Numbered from the stretch's first letter, positions 24,033 to 32,798 are shown. The stretch: DNA of 55,581 bases from Novosphingobium sp. (GCA_004211435.1 SECS01000007.1:1-55581), one strand, 5' to 3'. Numbers and translations: made by a program. Notes: a model not told the origin generated them from the letters alone.

Positions 24033-24063
24033 TTGACTCCGTACCATGGTACGGATGCGATAG
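24033..24063 (+). promoter_or_regulatory. mer-operator-like MerR promoter upstream of copAB
   Basis: TTGACT (-35, 24033-24038) is followed by the 16-bp perfect palindrome CCGTACCATGGTACGG (24039-24054). A weak -10, CGATAG (24058-24063), comes after a 19-bp spacer. The layout and dyad closely resemble the published Tn21/Tn501 mer operator (TTGACTCCGTACATGAGTACGG). It lies 36-81 bp before the candidate copA starts, and no merR gene is adjacent. The MerR at 10445 or a chromosomal CueR/MerR could act here. Confidence 0.8.
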
Positions 24064-24143
24064 GCGCAAGGTCCACGAGACCACGAGACCAGTGCCCAAT
24101 GAAAAGTTCCGAATGCGAAGACTCTGACCTGCATCAGAATGCA

Positions 24144-25844
24144 ATGGTTGACCGGCGCAACGTTCTGCGCGGCGCAGTCCTTGCCGGGGGGGTGGCCTCG
24201 CTGGCGGCGTGGATGCCCGCGTGGGCGCAGCCGGTGTCGGCCGGAATCGTCCGAGCCCTGCCCACGGTGTCGGGCGAGGACATCCACCTGCGCATCGCGC
24301 ACCAGACGATCATGGTCGACGGACGCCAGACCCATGCCATCGGCGTCAACGGCACGGTGCCCGCCCCGCTGATCCGCCTGCGCGAGGGTCAGACGGTGCG
24401 CCTGCACGTCGAGAACGCGCTCGACGAGGACAGCTCGATCCACTGGCACGGCCTGCTCCTCCCGTTCCAAATGGACGGCGTGCCGGGCGTCAGCTTCCCC
24501 GGCATAAGTCCGCATTCGACCTTCACCTACGAGTTCCCCGTCGTGCAGTCGGGCACCTACTGGTATCACAGCCACTCGGGACTTCAGGAGCAGATGGGGC
24601 ACTATGGCCCGATCGTGATCGACCCTGCCGGCGAGGATCCGATCCAGTCCGATCGCGAGCACGTGATCGTGCTGTCCGATCACAGCCCGCTGCATCCGCA
24701 TGCGATCTTCCGCAAGCTCAAGCTTCAGGGCGGTTACTTCAACTTCCAGAAGCAGACGCTGGCGGGGCAGCTCGCGGGTCGCGACCAGTCGGGCAAGGAG
24801 CGCCGCGCCTGGGGCGCGATGCGGATGGATCCCACCGACGTGGCCGACGTGACGGGCAGCACCTACACCTACCTCGTCAACGGCCACGGCCCGCGCGACA
24901 ACTGGATCGCGCTGTTCGAACCGGGCGAGCGGGTGCGGCTGCGGATCATAAACGCTTCGGCGATGACGACCTTCAACCTGCGCATTTCCGGGCTGAAGCT
25001 CACCGTCGTCCAAGCCGACGGCATGGCCGTGCGGCCCGTGCCCGTCGACGAGATCCAGATCGCCATCGCCGAAACCTACGACGTCGTCGTCGAGCCGAGG
25101 GACGATCGCGCCTACACGCTGGTCGCCGAGAGCGTCGATCGCTCCGGCATGGCCCGCGCGACCCTGGCGCCGCGGGCCGGCATGACCGCGGACGTCCCGC
25201 CGCTGCGTCCGCGACCGCTGGCCGACATGAAGGACATGGGCATGGGCGCCATGGATCACGGCGCACATGGCGGCGCCGGCATGGTCCACAAGATGCGCGA
25301 TTTCTCGGCCGCTCCGGAGGTCAGGAAAAGCCCGACGGTCCAGACCATTTCGCCGATGCCCGTCGATCGCACCGGCGAGCCCGGGCAGGGGCTCGAGGAC
25401 GCGGGGCACAGGGTGCTGCTCTACCGCGATCTGATCGCGCTCGATCGCAATCCCGATGCCCGCGCGCCCGACCGGACCATGCGCATCCACCTCACCGGCA
25501 ACATGGAGCGCTACATGTGGGCCTTCGACGGCCGCAAGCTAAACGAGGTGAAGGCACCGATCCCGTTCCGCAAGGACGAGCGCGTGCGGATCACGCTGGT
25601 GAACGACACGATGATGGGCCACCCGATCCACCTGCACGGCCACTTCTTCGAACTCGTCACAGGCCACGGCGACCATGCGCCGCGCAAGCATACGGTCCAG
25701 GTCCAGCCCGGCGGTACGGTGACCTTCGACGTGACAACCGACGCCGTGGGCGACTGGGCCTTCCACTGCCATATGCTCTACCACATGCACGCGGGTATGA
25801 TGCAGGTCGTCACCGTGCGCCCCCGCGACGAGGCCGGGGCATGA
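24144..25844 (+). CDS. copA: CopA-type multicopper oxidase (Tat-exported)
   Basis: A 566-residue periplasmic copper-resistance oxidase that oxidises Cu(I) and binds copper. The N-terminus has a twin-arginine signal (VDRRNVLRGAVLAGGVAS). All four copper motifs are present: HWHG (100-103), HSHS (142-145), HPIHLHGH (493-500) and HCHMLYHMHAGMM around 541-553, with C542 as type 1 ligand. Residues about 355-390 hold a Met/His-rich loop (DMKDMGMGAMDHGAHGG) for extra copper. An ATG at 24099 would lengthen the signal by 15 residues; the mer-like promoter rules out earlier starts. It overlaps copB by 4 bp. Confidence 0.92.
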   Translation: MVDRRNVLRGAVLAGGVASLAAWMPAWAQPVSAGIVRALPTVSGEDIHLRIAHQTIMVDGRQTHAIGVNGTVPAPLIRLREGQTVRLHVENALDEDSSIHWHGLLLPFQMDGVPGVSFPGISPHSTFTYEFPVVQSGTYWYHSHSGLQEQMGHYGPIVIDPAGEDPIQSDREHVIVLSDHSPLHPHAIFRKLKLQGGYFNFQKQTLAGQLAGRDQSGKERRAWGAMRMDPTDVADVTGSTYTYLVNGHGPRDNWIALFEPGERVRLRIINASAMTTFNLRISGLKLTVVQADGMAVRPVPVDEIQIAIAETYDVVVEPRDDRAYTLVAESVDRSGMARATLAPRAGMTADVPPLRPRPLADMKDMGMGAMDHGAHGGAGMVHKMRDFSAAPEVRKSPTVQTISPMPVDRTGEPGQGLEDAGHRVLLYRDLIALDRNPDARAPDRTMRIHLTGNMERYMWAFDGRKLNEVKAPIPFRKDERVRITLVNDTMMGHPIHLHGHFFELVTGHGDHAPRKHTVQVQPGGTVTFDVTTDAVGDWAFHCHMLYHMHAGMMQVVTVRPRDEAGA

Positions 25845-26806
25845 GGGGGACCTTCGCCCTCGTCGCTCTGGCGGCATTCGCTTTCGCGCAGGCCGCCGCG
25901 GCGCAGGACCACCCGCACGAAGGTCACGGCATTGAGGCGGCAGCACCGACGCCGGCACCGACGCCAGGGCCGCAGATGGCGGTCGATCCCGATTGCCCAC
26001 CGGAGCATGCCGCGATGGGGCATTGCGTTCCCAAGGCCATGCCTGCGGAGCCCGAACCTCCGGCGGCCGGCGAGGTCTCGGCGCCTGCGGCTCCGAGAGC
26101 CAACTACGCCGACCGCATCTGGGGTGCCGAGGCCATGGCTGCTTCGCGGGCTGAACTGAAGAAGCACCACGGCGGCGGTTCCTCCTCGCAGGTCATGGTC
26201 GACATCGCCGAAGTGGCTCTGCGCAGCGGCCGCGAGACCTATCGCTGGGATGCCGAAGGCTGGTTCGGCGGCGACGTCGACCGGCTTGTCGTCAAGACCG
26301 AGGGTGAAGGCGCCTTCGGCGATGCTTTCGAGGGTGGCGAGGTCCAGGCGCTCTACAGCCGGGCGATCGACCCCTATTTCAACCTGCAGGCCGGCCTGCG
26401 GCAGGACATCGGCCCCGGTCCCTCGCGTAGCTTTGTCAGCCTGGGCATCGAGGGCCTCGCGCCTTACTGGTTCGATGTCGAGGGGCAGCTGTTTCTGTCG
26501 GACAGGGGCGATCTGCTGGCGCGTCTTGGCGGCTACTACGACCTGCGCATAACACAGCGGCTGGTGCTGCAGCCTCGCGCCGAGGTGAACCTCGCGGCGC
26601 AGAACATGGCTCCCGAGGGCATCGGCTCGGGGCTGGTCGATGCCGAGCTCGGACTGAGACTGCGCTATGAGGTAGTGCGCGAGGTCGCGCCCTATCTGGG
26701 CATCTCGTGGGAGCGCCAGTTCGGCCGCACCGCACGCCTCACGCGGGCTCGCGGCGATGGCACCGGCGGCTTCACGTTCGTGGCGGGGCTGCGCACCTGG
26801 TTCTGA
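25841..26806 (+). CDS. copB: CopB-type outer-membrane copper-resistance protein
   Basis: A 321-residue CopB family protein. The signal peptide is ALVALAAFAFAQAAAAQ (5-21). A His/Pro-rich mature N-terminus (HPHEGHGIEAAAPTPAPTPG, then CPPEHAAMGHCVPKAMPAEP) can bind copper. The C-terminal two thirds form the beta-barrel with family motifs RETYRWDAEGWFGGDVDRL, SRAIDPYFNLQAGLRQDIGPG and PYLGISWERQFG, ending in Phe. The ATGA overlap with copA means coupled translation. It probably sequesters copper at the outer membrane. Confidence 0.92.
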   Translation: MRGTFALVALAAFAFAQAAAAQDHPHEGHGIEAAAPTPAPTPGPQMAVDPDCPPEHAAMGHCVPKAMPAEPEPPAAGEVSAPAAPRANYADRIWGAEAMAASRAELKKHHGGGSSSQVMVDIAEVALRSGRETYRWDAEGWFGGDVDRLVVKTEGEGAFGDAFEGGEVQALYSRAIDPYFNLQAGLRQDIGPGPSRSFVSLGIEGLAPYWFDVEGQLFLSDRGDLLARLGGYYDLRITQRLVLQPRAEVNLAAQNMAPEGIGSGLVDAELGLRLRYEVVREVAPYLGISWERQFGRTARLTRARGDGTGGFTFVAGLRTWF

Positions 26807-26845
26807 CGCAGGCGGCTTGCGCCAAGACGGTGGCGGGCAGACCAG

Positions 26846-27490
26846 TCAGATGAGCGGACCCGTCATCGGCGTCGTCGCAGCTCGTCCCCAACGGTCACGC
26901 GATCGTTCGACTGCGAGCTCGTCGTGGCAGGTCTTCACCAGCTGCATCGCCTCCTCCTGCGTTCCTTCGGTCCACTGGCTCCATGTCTCGGGAGAAAGTA
27001 TCACCGGCATTCGGTCGTGGACCTCCTCCATCTGTGGACACCCATCGACCATCACCATCGAGTAGCAGTCGCCCCATTCGTCCGTCGGCCGCCAGATCCC
27101 GGCAACCGCGAAGAGCTCGATGCCCGGCAGGGAATACCAGGTGCACGTCATGCTTCCCTTCTTGCCTTCCGCCTCGGCCCAGGCCGTCAGCGGGATCAGG
27201 CAGCGGCGCTTCTCGAAACTCGCGCGCCACATGAAGGTCAGCAGCTTGTCGTCGCGCGCATTGTTGACCGGCTTGGGCTTGGACGTTGGCTTCATCGACT
27301 TGAGCCGCACGGGGAAGCCCCAATTCATGGCCCGCAGGCTTCGCACGCCGTCGTCGACGCGGATGACCATGCCCGGATAGTTCGGATAGACGTCCGTTCC
27401 GACGTTGAACTGCATCACGCGCTGGGGCTCAACCGCGAAGTATGACGCGACCTCTGCCGCCATGGTCTTGTTCTGGTAACGGTTGCACAT
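26846..27490 (-). CDS. SRAP-domain protein (YedK/HMCES-like abasic-site shield)
   Basis: A 214-residue SOS-response-associated peptidase family protein. Cys2 right after the initiator Met is the residue that forms a thiazolidine crosslink with abasic sites in single-stranded DNA. Other conserved parts are MNWGFPV, NNARDD, RRCLIPLTAWAEA and HDRMPVIL (catalytic Glu and His regions). The start is fixed by the need for Cys2. No LexA box is visible in front of it. Convergent with copB; unlike the metal genes it fits the repair theme of the umuDC region further right. Confidence 0.88.
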   Translation of the reverse strand: MCNRYQNKTMAAEVASYFAVEPQRVMQFNVGTDVYPNYPGMVIRVDDGVRSLRAMNWGFPVRLKSMKPTSKPKPVNNARDDKLLTFMWRASFEKRRCLIPLTAWAEAEGKKGSMTCTWYSLPGIELFAVAGIWRPTDEWGDCYSMVMVDGCPQMEEVHDRMPVILSPETWSQWTEGTQEEAMQLVKTCHDELAVERSRDRWGRAATTPMTGPLI

Positions 27491-27644
27491 GCAGGAAAAA
27501 CCTGGGGTGGGATCGATCAGGTGTCAACGGGCGCTCGAATGGGTCTAAGATCGCCCCGTCAGCATCCGTAAAGAGACCCCGGCCGTTCAAAGCCGCACGA
27601 TCAATGTCAGTCAGTCTTTCCTGAATCCTGTCACTGATCGTCAT
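27429..27644 (-). CDS. Small ORF overlapping the start of the SRAP gene
   Basis: A 71-residue reading frame (MTISDRIQERLTDIDRAALN...). The first 48 residues have coding-like character (GRGLFTDADGAILDPFERPL), but the last 20 overlap the SRAP start in another frame and look like a shadow. It could be a genuine small gene, or the remnant of one cut off by the SRAP gene. There is no clear ribosome site. Confidence 0.3.
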   Translation of the reverse strand: MTISDRIQERLTDIDRAALNGRGLFTDADGAILDPFERPLTPDRSHPRFFLHVQPLPEQDHGGRGRVILRG

Positions 27645-28320
27645 CTTCTTGCAATGCCTCAAGAAGACCCTTTAGGCGGCCACCGTCCAGGTCTGATCCA
27701 ACCGTTATCGCAATCAAGACGGTCTGATATAAGTTCCAAATAAAGGTTTTCAGCAGCAGAATTACCAGTATCAACCAGCTAAACGACAGACTGAATAAAA
27801 CAGCTGCAAAAAACCTGAACTCATTTGGAAATGTTTCTGAAAAATAAGCAGCGGATCCAACCAAAACGGATCCCGGAGACAGAAGTGTAGATATAGCTAA
27901 AGTTACGCCCAGGTAAGTTAGGTAATGAAGAAAAACGTACATAAAGCTATATAGTATAAACTGAAGATGGCTAATTTCTTTGGAACTTTTATGGTATTTA
28001 ACACGAGCAAGCAAAATTAAAACGTCCGACCGGGTGATGGCGAAAAACAGGGCGAATCCAGATACCAAGAATCCGAGGATGCTCGTCGCAAAGGCAACGC
28101 CAAGCGTTGTCACGGTGCGAATGCCGACCGCCATTGCCTTCACGTCGAGGGGGAGCCATGGGCCGCTAAGGTCAAAAACCATTGGTAGGGCGCTGATAAG
28201 AAAAATGACAGCGACTGAAATGGTCGTGCTTCTGACCGCCACGTGTGAACGAGCGATACGATAAAGGCTTATGAACGAGCCCGATGCTAAAAGCTTGTTC
28301 TGCCAATCGGCGATGATCAT
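27631..28320 (-). CDS. Multi-spanning membrane protein of a low-GC gene pair
   Basis: A 229-residue protein with four to five transmembrane segments (ISVAVIFLISALPMVFDL, GVAFATSILGFLVSGFALFFA, FILYSFMYVFLHYLTYLGVTL, FFAAVLFSLSFSWLILVILLL) and an acidic C-terminal tail (LEALQEDDDQ). The gene is AT-rich compared with nearly everything else here, indicating different ancestry. Its ATG overlaps the stop of the upstream gene (ATGA), so the two products are probably made together. No family recognised. Membrane-plus-soluble pairs like this are typical of anti-phage systems, but that is only an analogy. Confidence 0.6.
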   Translation of the reverse strand: MIIADWQNKLLASGSFISLYRIARSHVAVRSTTISVAVIFLISALPMVFDLSGPWLPLDVKAMAVGIRTVTTLGVAFATSILGFLVSGFALFFAITRSDVLILLARVKYHKSSKEISHLQFILYSFMYVFLHYLTYLGVTLAISTLLSPGSVLVGSAAYFSETFPNEFRFFAAVLFSLSFSWLILVILLLKTFIWNLYQTVLIAITVGSDLDGGRLKGLLEALQEDDDQ

Positions 28321-29306
28321 TTGGTCAGGCTCTGCACGACATCAGTCACCTTCTTCGTCTGATTGCCAATCTTGATGGTTCCGTTCGCCACCAGTCCTTC
28401 GAAAATGCCAAAAAGCTTTTTAGCCAATGTGAGTTTCATCACTGGCACCGTGGCAAGAGGCGCCGAGATCTTGAACTCGTCATTGTTGCCTTTTAGCTTA
28501 TTTCCGTCTTGGTCGAGACCGTCAAGGGTAACCTCTTGATTGCCTTGATCGGTTGCATCAGTAATGGTTTTCTTGGAATTGTCTTTATCAAGTCCGTCGG
28601 GGTTAGATGCTCTCAGCTTGGTGCTGGTCGAGTTTAATTCATCTGAAATCTCGCGAAGCTGCTTAAAAACCTCGTGTCCATCGACTTCGGAATTTGGCTT
28701 CACGATGCGGAATTCGATCGTTTTCAGAAGGCTGAACTGGTTTACAAATGCCGAAATCGAGTCCCTCCCCGTTAGGGGTATGATCTCCAGCGTTGGACTC
28801 TCATTCTCCTCCTGCAGAGCTTTCTTTGTGGTCGTCTCCCCGCGGGCCTTGGCCTCATTCCAGAGCTGATCGATGTAACCTCGATACTGGTCAGAAATGA
28901 ATCTCTTTACGGTAGTTTTGAAGGATGACACATCGGGAGCATCCGGAGTCTCTGGAAAATAAATCAGGCGATGATTATTAAGCATTAGCACGAAAAATGC
29001 CGATGGCGCGCTTGGTAGCGATGCCTCATCAGGAATAGCGCCTTCACCTCTCTTGAAGACTTGATATCGAATTAATTTAGTTTCTTTGATAAATTGCCCA
29101 ATGAGTGCAATTGTGGGGGTGGAAGTGTTGTTATCAAGTCTTACAACTCTCCCTTTGTATATCCGGTAAGTCGTTCGGGTGCCGTAAGTTCGGACGCGTG
29201 AATCATCGGTCAGGGCTGGTATCAAAATTGTCTCAGCGTAGTCGATAAGCTCCTTTCTGCCGAAGCGCAGAATGAAGTTAGCGAAAAGTGCGTGATTTTG
29301 CCTCAT
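28317..29306 (-). CDS. Soluble partner in a low-GC gene pair
   Basis: A 329-residue protein starting MRQNHALFANFIL. The N-terminal half looks globular (RFGRKELIDYAETILIPALT; RTTYRIYKGRVVRLDN; FFVLMLNNHRLIYFPETPDAP). Residues about 210-270 are Asp/Asn/Lys-rich and probably a linker (STKLRASNPDGLDKDNSKK). The C-terminus is a short helical domain. There is no signal or membrane segment and I cannot name a family. Base composition is low-GC like its partner. The 190 bp before it are also AT-rich and probably hold the promoter. Candidate effector or sensor of a two-gene system; function unknown. Confidence 0.55.
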   Translation of the reverse strand: MRQNHALFANFILRFGRKELIDYAETILIPALTDDSRVRTYGTRTTYRIYKGRVVRLDNNTSTPTIALIGQFIKETKLIRYQVFKRGEGAIPDEASLPSAPSAFFVLMLNNHRLIYFPETPDAPDVSSFKTTVKRFISDQYRGYIDQLWNEAKARGETTTKKALQEENESPTLEIIPLTGRDSISAFVNQFSLLKTIEFRIVKPNSEVDGHEVFKQLREISDELNSTSTKLRASNPDGLDKDNSKKTITDATDQGNQEVTLDGLDQDGNKLKGNNDEFKISAPLATVPVMKLTLAKKLFGIFEGLVANGTIKIGNQTKKVTDVVQSLTK

Positions 29307-29495
29307 CGTGTATTTCAGCCCCCTGATGCCGACCCTAAAAAGGCGATCACTGTGGGCGGCCGGCAATGCCGACCGATCACCACCGATTGCCTATTTCTCT
29401 TACAAAACACGACAATCGATGATCGATCAAGTGGTCGATCCTTTAATGACAGGACGAAGGTTAGCTTATTACTGCATCCAAAATGGTTGTATTAT

Positions 29496-29852
29496 TCAAT
29501 TTAATACAGTCGGCGTCTTACCGTTACACGACAGAACGCTGAGCATCGGATGCTCGCCGGTCTGCTCAAACATCGCCCTCGCCAAGCGCGCGTGTTCGTG
29601 CAGGCGATCCGCGAATGCCTTAGCGCCCCGCCGCAGCGCGCCGGCGTTGGGATGCTCGGGCGCCTGCTCCATGACCAACGCCGTGCCTAAGAGAATGCCA
29701 TCGATCACCGCGTCGGGATCCCGCGTACCCGTAAGCCCGGGCATGGTGCCGCCGGCGATGAGCTTCACCGTCAGGTCGGCCACCGACATCGTGATGGGCT
29801 CCTGGTCGCCGAGCTCACTCTCAAGCCGACCGAGCAGGTTCAAGTAGTCCAT
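29496..29852 (-). CDS. Hypothetical protein
   Basis: A 118-residue helical protein (MDYLNLLGRLESELGD; AVIDGILLGTALVMEQAPEHPNAG) with no recognised domain. GTGGAG lies a few bases before the start. It is the last gene of a leftward three-gene unit (30618 to 29496) that faces the SOS box at 30656. Normal high GC, unlike the pair to its left. Confidence 0.5.
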   Translation of the reverse strand: MDYLNLLGRLESELGDQEPITMSVADLTVKLIAGGTMPGLTGTRDPDAVIDGILLGTALVMEQAPEHPNAGALRRGAKAFADRLHEHARLARAMFEQTGEHPMLSVLSCNGKTPTVLN

Positions 29853-29865
29853 CGCGCTCCACCCC

Positions 29866-30183
29866 TCACCGAAATCTGGAGACGGCCCTTTTCCACTCCC
29901 GTTCGGGTGGCAGCGGAAGGCGCACGGTCGGGTCCTCTGTCCCCTCGGCCGTGATCGTGGGCCTGACCCGCCGACCCGACAAAGCCAGGCACACCGAGCA
30001 GACGTAGCGCCGTCGCATCAACGAGAAGGCGCCGTCCCAGCCCTTCCGCTCGTAAAGCCACCACAGCGCGTGAGGGTGGAAGAGCGCCGCGTGTCCGCAG
30101 CGGCAAGCCATCCTGACGGTCCGCCGCCAAGCCGCGGCCTCCATCAGGCAGGTTGCGATCGGCACGCCGTTCCGAAACGCCAT
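29866..30183 (-). CDS. Small putative zinc-binding protein
   Basis: A 105-residue protein with two Cys pairs, CRCGH (27-31) and CSVC (about 62-65), spaced like a zinc ribbon or treble clef. Between them is the aromatic segment HPHALWWLYERKGWDGAF. The C-terminal part is basic and Pro-rich. It starts 3 bp after the stop of the upstream gene. Possibly a nucleic-acid-binding accessory; family unknown. Confidence 0.5.
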   Translation of the reverse strand: MAFRNGVPIATCLMEAAAWRRTVRMACRCGHAALFHPHALWWLYERKGWDGAFSLMRRRYVCSVCLALSGRRVRPTITAEGTEDPTVRLPLPPEREWKRAVSRFR

Positions 30184-30186
30184 CGC

Positions 30187-30618
30187 TCAGCACGCAGTGC
30201 CGTCCTCGTCGTCGAAGCCAGTGTACCGCTCGACGTCGATGGGATCGGTGATCAGCATCTCGTAGAAGGGCCGCCGCTTCCGGAAGTCCACACCCTCGCT
30301 CGCGACGTCGTGGATCGCGTTCTGGCGGAATGCGATCGCGTGGGCGGCGACCTGGGCCGGCTCGATGCCTTCGGCCGCGCAGAACGAGATCAACGCCGCC
30401 ATCCGCGCATTCTCAGCGCCCAGGTGGCCGATCTCCAAGGGCTCAGCCCGATACACGCGCAATCCCCGCTCGAACTGATCCACGGTCAGATGCACCGCGT
30501 TCATGCGCGCCAGCGCCCGCCGCCAGTCGGCGTCCGGCGCGTCATGCCGCGGCATGAGGAAGGGGGCGTGATGCACCCGCTCGAGGCCGGGCATCTCAAG
30601 CAGTAGCTGGTCGGGCAT
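30187..30618 (-). CDS. Hypothetical protein, first gene of the leftward unit by the SOS box
   Basis: A 143-residue soluble protein. The start MPDQLLLEMPGL has a good GGAGAAGG site upstream; the longer frame runs into the control region and is rejected. Contains RMNAVHLTVDQFERGLRVYR and the acidic C-terminus TGFDDEDGTAC. Its start lies 38 bp from the LexA-type box at 30656, so SOS control is plausible. Function unknown. Confidence 0.55.
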   Translation of the reverse strand: MPDQLLLEMPGLERVHHAPFLMPRHDAPDADWRRALARMNAVHLTVDQFERGLRVYRAEPLEIGHLGAENARMAALISFCAAEGIEPAQVAAHAIAFRQNAIHDVASEGVDFRKRRPFYEMLITDPIDVERYTGFDDEDGTAC

Positions 30619-30655
30619 TGGTCCTTCTCCGCGACTCGATAAGCTCTTAGCGTTA

Positions 30656-30670
30656 GAACATAAAAAGAAC
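30656..30670. promoter_or_regulatory. Alphaproteobacterial SOS (LexA) box
   Basis: GAACATAAAAAGAAC is a perfect direct repeat GAAC-N7-GAAC, the form of LexA operator described for alphaproteobacteria (GTTC-N7-GTTC on the other strand). It lies between the divergent genes at 30618 (leftward) and 30739 (rightward, leading to umuDC) in a short AT-rich stretch. It could repress both directions until DNA damage. Confidence 0.85.
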
Positions 30671-30738
30671 AAAACCAATGACGGCCGGCTTGCCGATCCA
30701 TATGCTTGGGCCGAATCAGGTTCACCGAGGAAGGGTCG

Positions 30739-31110
30739 ATGCAGCACGTTCCGCTAGCTTTCGGGCAAGACGACGCCGCAGTGGCGGCCATCGGATCACA
30801 GACGCGCTTCGACTTCGACGCGCTGCTTCCGACGCCGCTGCCGGGCGAGTTTCCGCCATGCGTCAGACAGTTCGATCGGGTCGCGATAACCGTGCCGGAA
30901 CCCGAGCGGGAGCCTTTCGGGGAGTGGCTGCTGCGACAGTCCAGCCGCAAGGACTGGATCGGAGACTTGGCGAAGGCGGCAAAGGCCGACAGGTCCTTTC
31001 CCAAGGGCGGGACCGTAGACGACGTGCGCCGCCGCCTACAGGAGCAGGGGGCCGACGGCGACGTCCACGAGGCACTCGACGACGCTGAGCTCGACTGGGC
31101 CAGCTTCTGA
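30739..31110 (+). CDS. YozE-like SAM-fold small protein
   Basis: A 123-residue protein starting MQHVPLAFGQD (AGGG upstream). The C-terminal half matches the YozE SAM-like fold: PFGEWLLRQSSRKDWIGDLAK, then FPKGGTVDDVRRRLQEQGA. The fold is helical and found in small cytosolic proteins without known activity. It is the first gene after the SOS box and lies 6 bp ahead of umuD, so it is most likely damage-induced with the polymerase genes. Confidence 0.75.
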   Translation: MQHVPLAFGQDDAAVAAIGSQTRFDFDALLPTPLPGEFPPCVRQFDRVAITVPEPEREPFGEWLLRQSSRKDWIGDLAKAAKADRSFPKGGTVDDVRRRLQEQGADGDVHEALDDAELDWASF

Positions 31111-31116
31111 ACGGCC

Positions 31117-31530
31117 ATGCTCGAGATCGTCCCCGTCCACCTCGCGCCGCTCGAGCTGCCCCTGCGGCTCGTCAGCACCCCTGCGGGCTTCCCGTCGCCC
31201 GCCCAGGACGACATGGAGGAGCCGATCGATCTCGGCGAGTGGCTCGTCGAACATCCGGCCGCGAGCTACATCATGCGGATCGAGGGCAACTCGATGTCGG
31301 GGGCGGGTATCCACGATCGCGACCTGATCGTGGTCAGCAGGGCGAAGAAGCCCCGACCCGGCCACATCGTCGTCGCGCTCGTGCACGGTGAACGAACGCT
31401 CAAGCGACTGCGCCGGCGAGGGGACAGGCTCTGGCTCGTCGCCGAGGCAGAAGGCTATCCCGCCATCATCGTCGACGAGCACGTCGAGGTCTGGGGCGTG
31501 GTGGTCAGCCTCGCCCGGAGATTCGCGTGA
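31117..31530 (+). CDS. umuD: UmuD-type SOS mutagenesis protein
   Basis: A 137-residue S24-peptidase-like subunit of the mutagenic polymerase V. The self-cleavage site is A23-G24 (TPAGFPSP), the catalytic serine S59 (EGNSMSG) and lysine K96 (ERTLKRL). The spacing agrees with E. coli UmuD (24/25, S60, K97). RecA-stimulated cleavage would give UmuD'. It overlaps umuC by 4 bp (GTGA) and sits in the SOS-box-led operon. Confidence 0.92.
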   Translation: MLEIVPVHLAPLELPLRLVSTPAGFPSPAQDDMEEPIDLGEWLVEHPAASYIMRIEGNSMSGAGIHDRDLIVVSRAKKPRPGHIVVALVHGERTLKRLRRRGDRLWLVAEAEGYPAIIVDEHVEVWGVVVSLARRFA

Positions 31531-32795
31531 CCGCTCCCGTCGCCCTCATCGACTGCAACAACTACTACGTGTCCTGCGAGCGCGCCTTCGACGCCAGCCT
31601 CGTCGGCGTGCCCGTGATCGTTCTGTCCAACAACGACGGATGCGCGATCGCCCGGTCGGCCGAGGCGAAGGCCCTCGGCATCAGAATGGGCGATCCGGTC
31701 CACCTGATCCGTGACAAGGTGAAGGCGCACGGGATCCGCGTGCTGTCGTCCAACTACGCGCTCTACGGCGACATGCAGCGGCGCGTCGTCGCTGCGATCC
31801 AGCCCTTCGCCCGCGATTTCGAGATATACTCGATCGACGAGACCTTCGTCGACTTCGCTGGCTTCGAGCACCTCGACCTCGTCGCGCATGCCCGTGACAT
31901 GAGCGCGCAGGTCCGGCGCTGGACCACGATACCGACATGCGTCGGCATCGGGCCGACGAAGACCCTGGCCAAGCTCGCCAACGCAGCCGCAAAGAAGAAT
32001 CCCCTGTTCGACGGCGTGGCGGACCTGCGCGAGGACGCGACCCGCGATTGGGTGCTCGACCGATTCCCGGCCGGCGACGTCTGGGGCGTCGGCCGTGCCA
32101 CCGCCGGGAAGCTGGCTGACCTGGGAATCACCACTGCCGGGCAGGTGCGCGACATGCCCATGAAGCAAGCCCGGGGTATCGGTACCGTCGTCCTGGAAAG
32201 GCTGATCGCCGAGCTGCGCGGCATACCCGCAATGGCGGTCGAGACCATCGAGCCGCAGCGCAAGGGCATGGCCGTCACCCGCTCGTTCGGTACGCCTGTC
32301 GACGACGTCGACACGCTCATGGGGGCAGTCGCCCAGTATGCGATGCGCGCCGGCGAGAAGCTCCGGCAGCACGGGCTGGTCGCTGGCCGGCTCACGGTGT
32401 TCTTCCATACGAACCCGCACAAGCCGGAACGCCCCCAGTATTCTACATCGCGAGCCTTCAGCATGCAGCCGATGACCAGCGACGGGCTGGCGCTCCTTGC
32501 CTACGCCCGCCGCGGCGTTGAACGGGCCTGGCGCGAAGGGTACGGTATCACGAAGGCGGGGATCCTGCTGGACGACCTGATCGGTGAGGACCTACGCCCC
32601 CGACCGCTGTTCGAGGACGATGGCGAGCAGCGGGCGAGGCTGATGCGCGCGATGGACGCGGTGAACGGTCGCTTCGGTAAATTCACCGCGGTCCCCGCGA
32701 CGCAGGGCTTCAGGCGCGGGTGGAGCGCCCGTTCGGAGGCGAGGTCGCCCAACTACACCACGCAGATCACCGATGTGCCCGCGGTGCGAGCGTGA
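31527..32795 (+). CDS. umuC: UmuC-type Y-family DNA polymerase
   Basis: A 422-residue translesion polymerase, the catalytic part of polymerase V. Motifs: [17 protein letters not shown] near the N-terminus with the first metal-binding Asp, [10 protein letters not shown] with the catalytic Asp-Glu (about 104-113), the thumb/HhH region [20 protein letters not shown], and the little-finger domain after [10 protein letters not shown]. Start GTG at 31527 overlaps the umuD stop. It is full length with no frameshift. It gives the element a damage-induced mutagenic bypass function. Confidence 0.95.
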   Translation: MTAPVALIDCNNYYVSCERAFDASLVGVPVIVLSNNDGCAIARSAEAKALGIRMGDPVHLIRDKVKAHGIRVLSSNYALYGDMQRRVVAAIQPFARDFEIYSIDETFVDFAGFEHLDLVAHARDMSAQVRRWTTIPTCVGIGPTKTLAKLANAAAKKNPLFDGVADLREDATRDWVLDRFPAGDVWGVGRATAGKLADLGITTAGQVRDMPMKQARGIGTVVLERLIAELRGIPAMAVETIEPQRKGMAVTRSFGTPVDDVDTLMGAVAQYAMRAGEKLRQHGLVAGRLTVFFHTNPHKPERPQYSTSRAFSMQPMTSDGLALLAYARRGVERAWREGYGITKAGILLDDLIGEDLRPRPLFEDDGEQRARLMRAMDAVNGRFGKFTAVPATQGFRRGWSARSEARSPNYTTQITDVPAVRA

Positions 32796-32798
32796 ACG

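Noticed and set aside
24033..24063. A mercury-resistance operon
   Set aside because: The operator is mer-like, but no merT, merP or merA gene is present.
27631..29306. Kiwa-type (KwaA/KwaB) defence pair
   Set aside because: The membrane-plus-soluble layout is similar, but I see no KwaB-like DUF4868 features in the soluble protein.
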